Assembly: GCA_009929095.1 (NCBI GenBank)
Contig: SABF01000125.1
Coordinates: 1 to 5,363, forward strand
DNA: 5,363 nucleotides
Direction of reading: 5' to 3'
Source of the DNA: Erysipelotrichia bacterium
GTDB taxonomy: Bacteria > Bacillota_I > Bacilli_A > Erysipelotrichales > Erysipelotrichaceae
Below, piece after piece: positions 4,986-5,363 of this stretch. Each line of letters opens with the position of its first letter. The stretch's first letter is position 1. The translations under genes and the position numbers were made by a program. The notes beneath the pieces are model-generated. The model did no database searches. It was not told where the DNA came from and worked only from the letters and a program-made list of their open reading frames with translations.

Positions 4986-5363
4986 TGTAAAGAAACTAGG
5001 TAAAAAGGGAGAGATCAAGGAAGTCGCTGATGGCTATGCCCGCAACTTTCTGATCGCAAGAGGATTGGCAGTTGCTTCAACGGAGAAGGCCAGAGAGATT
5101 CTTGCCGAGCACCAGCAGGAGGCAAAGCAGCTGGATGATCAGCATCGGGCTGAAGCAGAAGCGCTGGCAAAGAGGCTGGAGAAGCTGACGCTGACATTTC
5201 AGGTCAATTCCAAGGGAGAGCGTGTATTTGGCTCTGTTTCCACCAAACAGATTGTGGAACAGCTGGCTGCCAACGGGGTCAAGGTAGACAAGCGCAAGTT
5301 TATTGATACCTATCCGATTTCCGGTCTTGGCTATACCAAGGTCAGAGTGGAACTGTATAAAGG
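4963..5363 (+). CDS. rplI: 50S ribosomal protein L9 (3' end outside the window)
   Basis: Encodes L9, which binds 23S rRNA near the L1 stalk and helps translational fidelity. The window holds the first 133 residues of a protein that is usually about 150 long, so only a short C-terminal piece is missing. The N-terminal domain begins [20 protein letters not shown] and contains the L9 signature at 13-40 (G13, G16, V21, GY at 24-25, NFL at 28-30, G34). A long charged linking helix, rich in Glu, Lys and Gln, spans about 41-76. The C-terminal domain starts near 77, with [14 protein letters not shown] at about 84-97. AAGGAGG (4947-4953) stands 9 nt before the ATG. The gene overlaps the end of gdpP by 23 nt, which suggests coupling. 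dnaB/dnaC, the replicative helicase, normally follows in Bacillota. Confidence 0.97.
   Translation, partial: MKVILTSDVKKLGKKGEIKEVADGYARNFLIARGLAVASTEKAREILAEHQQEAKQLDDQHRAEAEALAKRLEKLTLTFQVNSKGERVFGSVSTKQIVEQLAANGVKVDKRKFIDTYPISGLGYTKVRVELYK

Noticed and set aside
1..5363. CRISPR array, tRNA, rRNA, insertion sequence or attachment site
   Set aside because: No regular repeat-spacer pattern, cloverleaf sequence, transposase or terminal repeats were seen. The edges of the ECF cassette show no target-site duplication that I could recognise, so a mobile origin remains only a possibility.

Overview
The window looks like a chromosomal segment of a Gram-positive, low-to-mid GC bacterium of the phylum Bacillota. 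The main evidence is gene order. rpsR (ribosomal protein S18) stands at the left edge, and yybS (DUF2232), gdpP (c-di-AMP phosphodiesterase) and rplI (ribosomal protein L9) fill the right half. This is the classical Firmicutes block rpsF-ssb-rpsR / yybS-gdpP-rplI-dnaB. Strong purine-rich Shine-Dalgarno sites and standard codon use (TGA as stop) agree. Erysipelotrichia or a related gut lineage is a reasonable guess from the protein style, but the sequence alone does not settle it.

Layout, all on the + strand. (1) 18-248: rpsR, closed by a long hairpin with a T-tract (260-320). (2) 321-1894: an inserted three-gene cassette. It holds a small secreted cysteine-containing protein with one DxNxDGxxD calcium-loop-like motif (433-699), an ECF sigma factor (712-1194), and a single-pass membrane anti-sigma factor whose outer part resembles the RsgI autoproteolytic domain (1187-1894). 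A candidate ECF-type promoter (TGAAAG, 17 nt, CGTA) and three CTGAAT repeats at 14-nt spacing precede the cassette. A T-tracted hairpin (1904-1950) closes it. (3) 1951-2077: a regulatory gap with a perfect 10-bp inverted repeat and an extended -10 promoter. (4) 2078-5363: yybS, gdpP and rplI as an overlapping, probably translationally coupled operon; rplI runs off the right edge. No stretch longer than 300 bases lacks a gene; the two real gaps are 184 and 183 bases.

How the genes work together. rpsR and rplI make ribosomal proteins. GdpP degrades c-di-AMP at the membrane, and YybS is a polytopic membrane protein of unknown function. The sigma/anti-sigma pair is read as a transmembrane signalling switch: an outside event splits or unfolds the RsgI-like domain, the anti-sigma is degraded, and the sigma factor is released. 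The small secreted protein is the first gene of the same operon, so it may be a ligand, a modulator or an output of that switch. This cassette is the most interesting and least described part of the window. Its function is inferred from motifs and context only.
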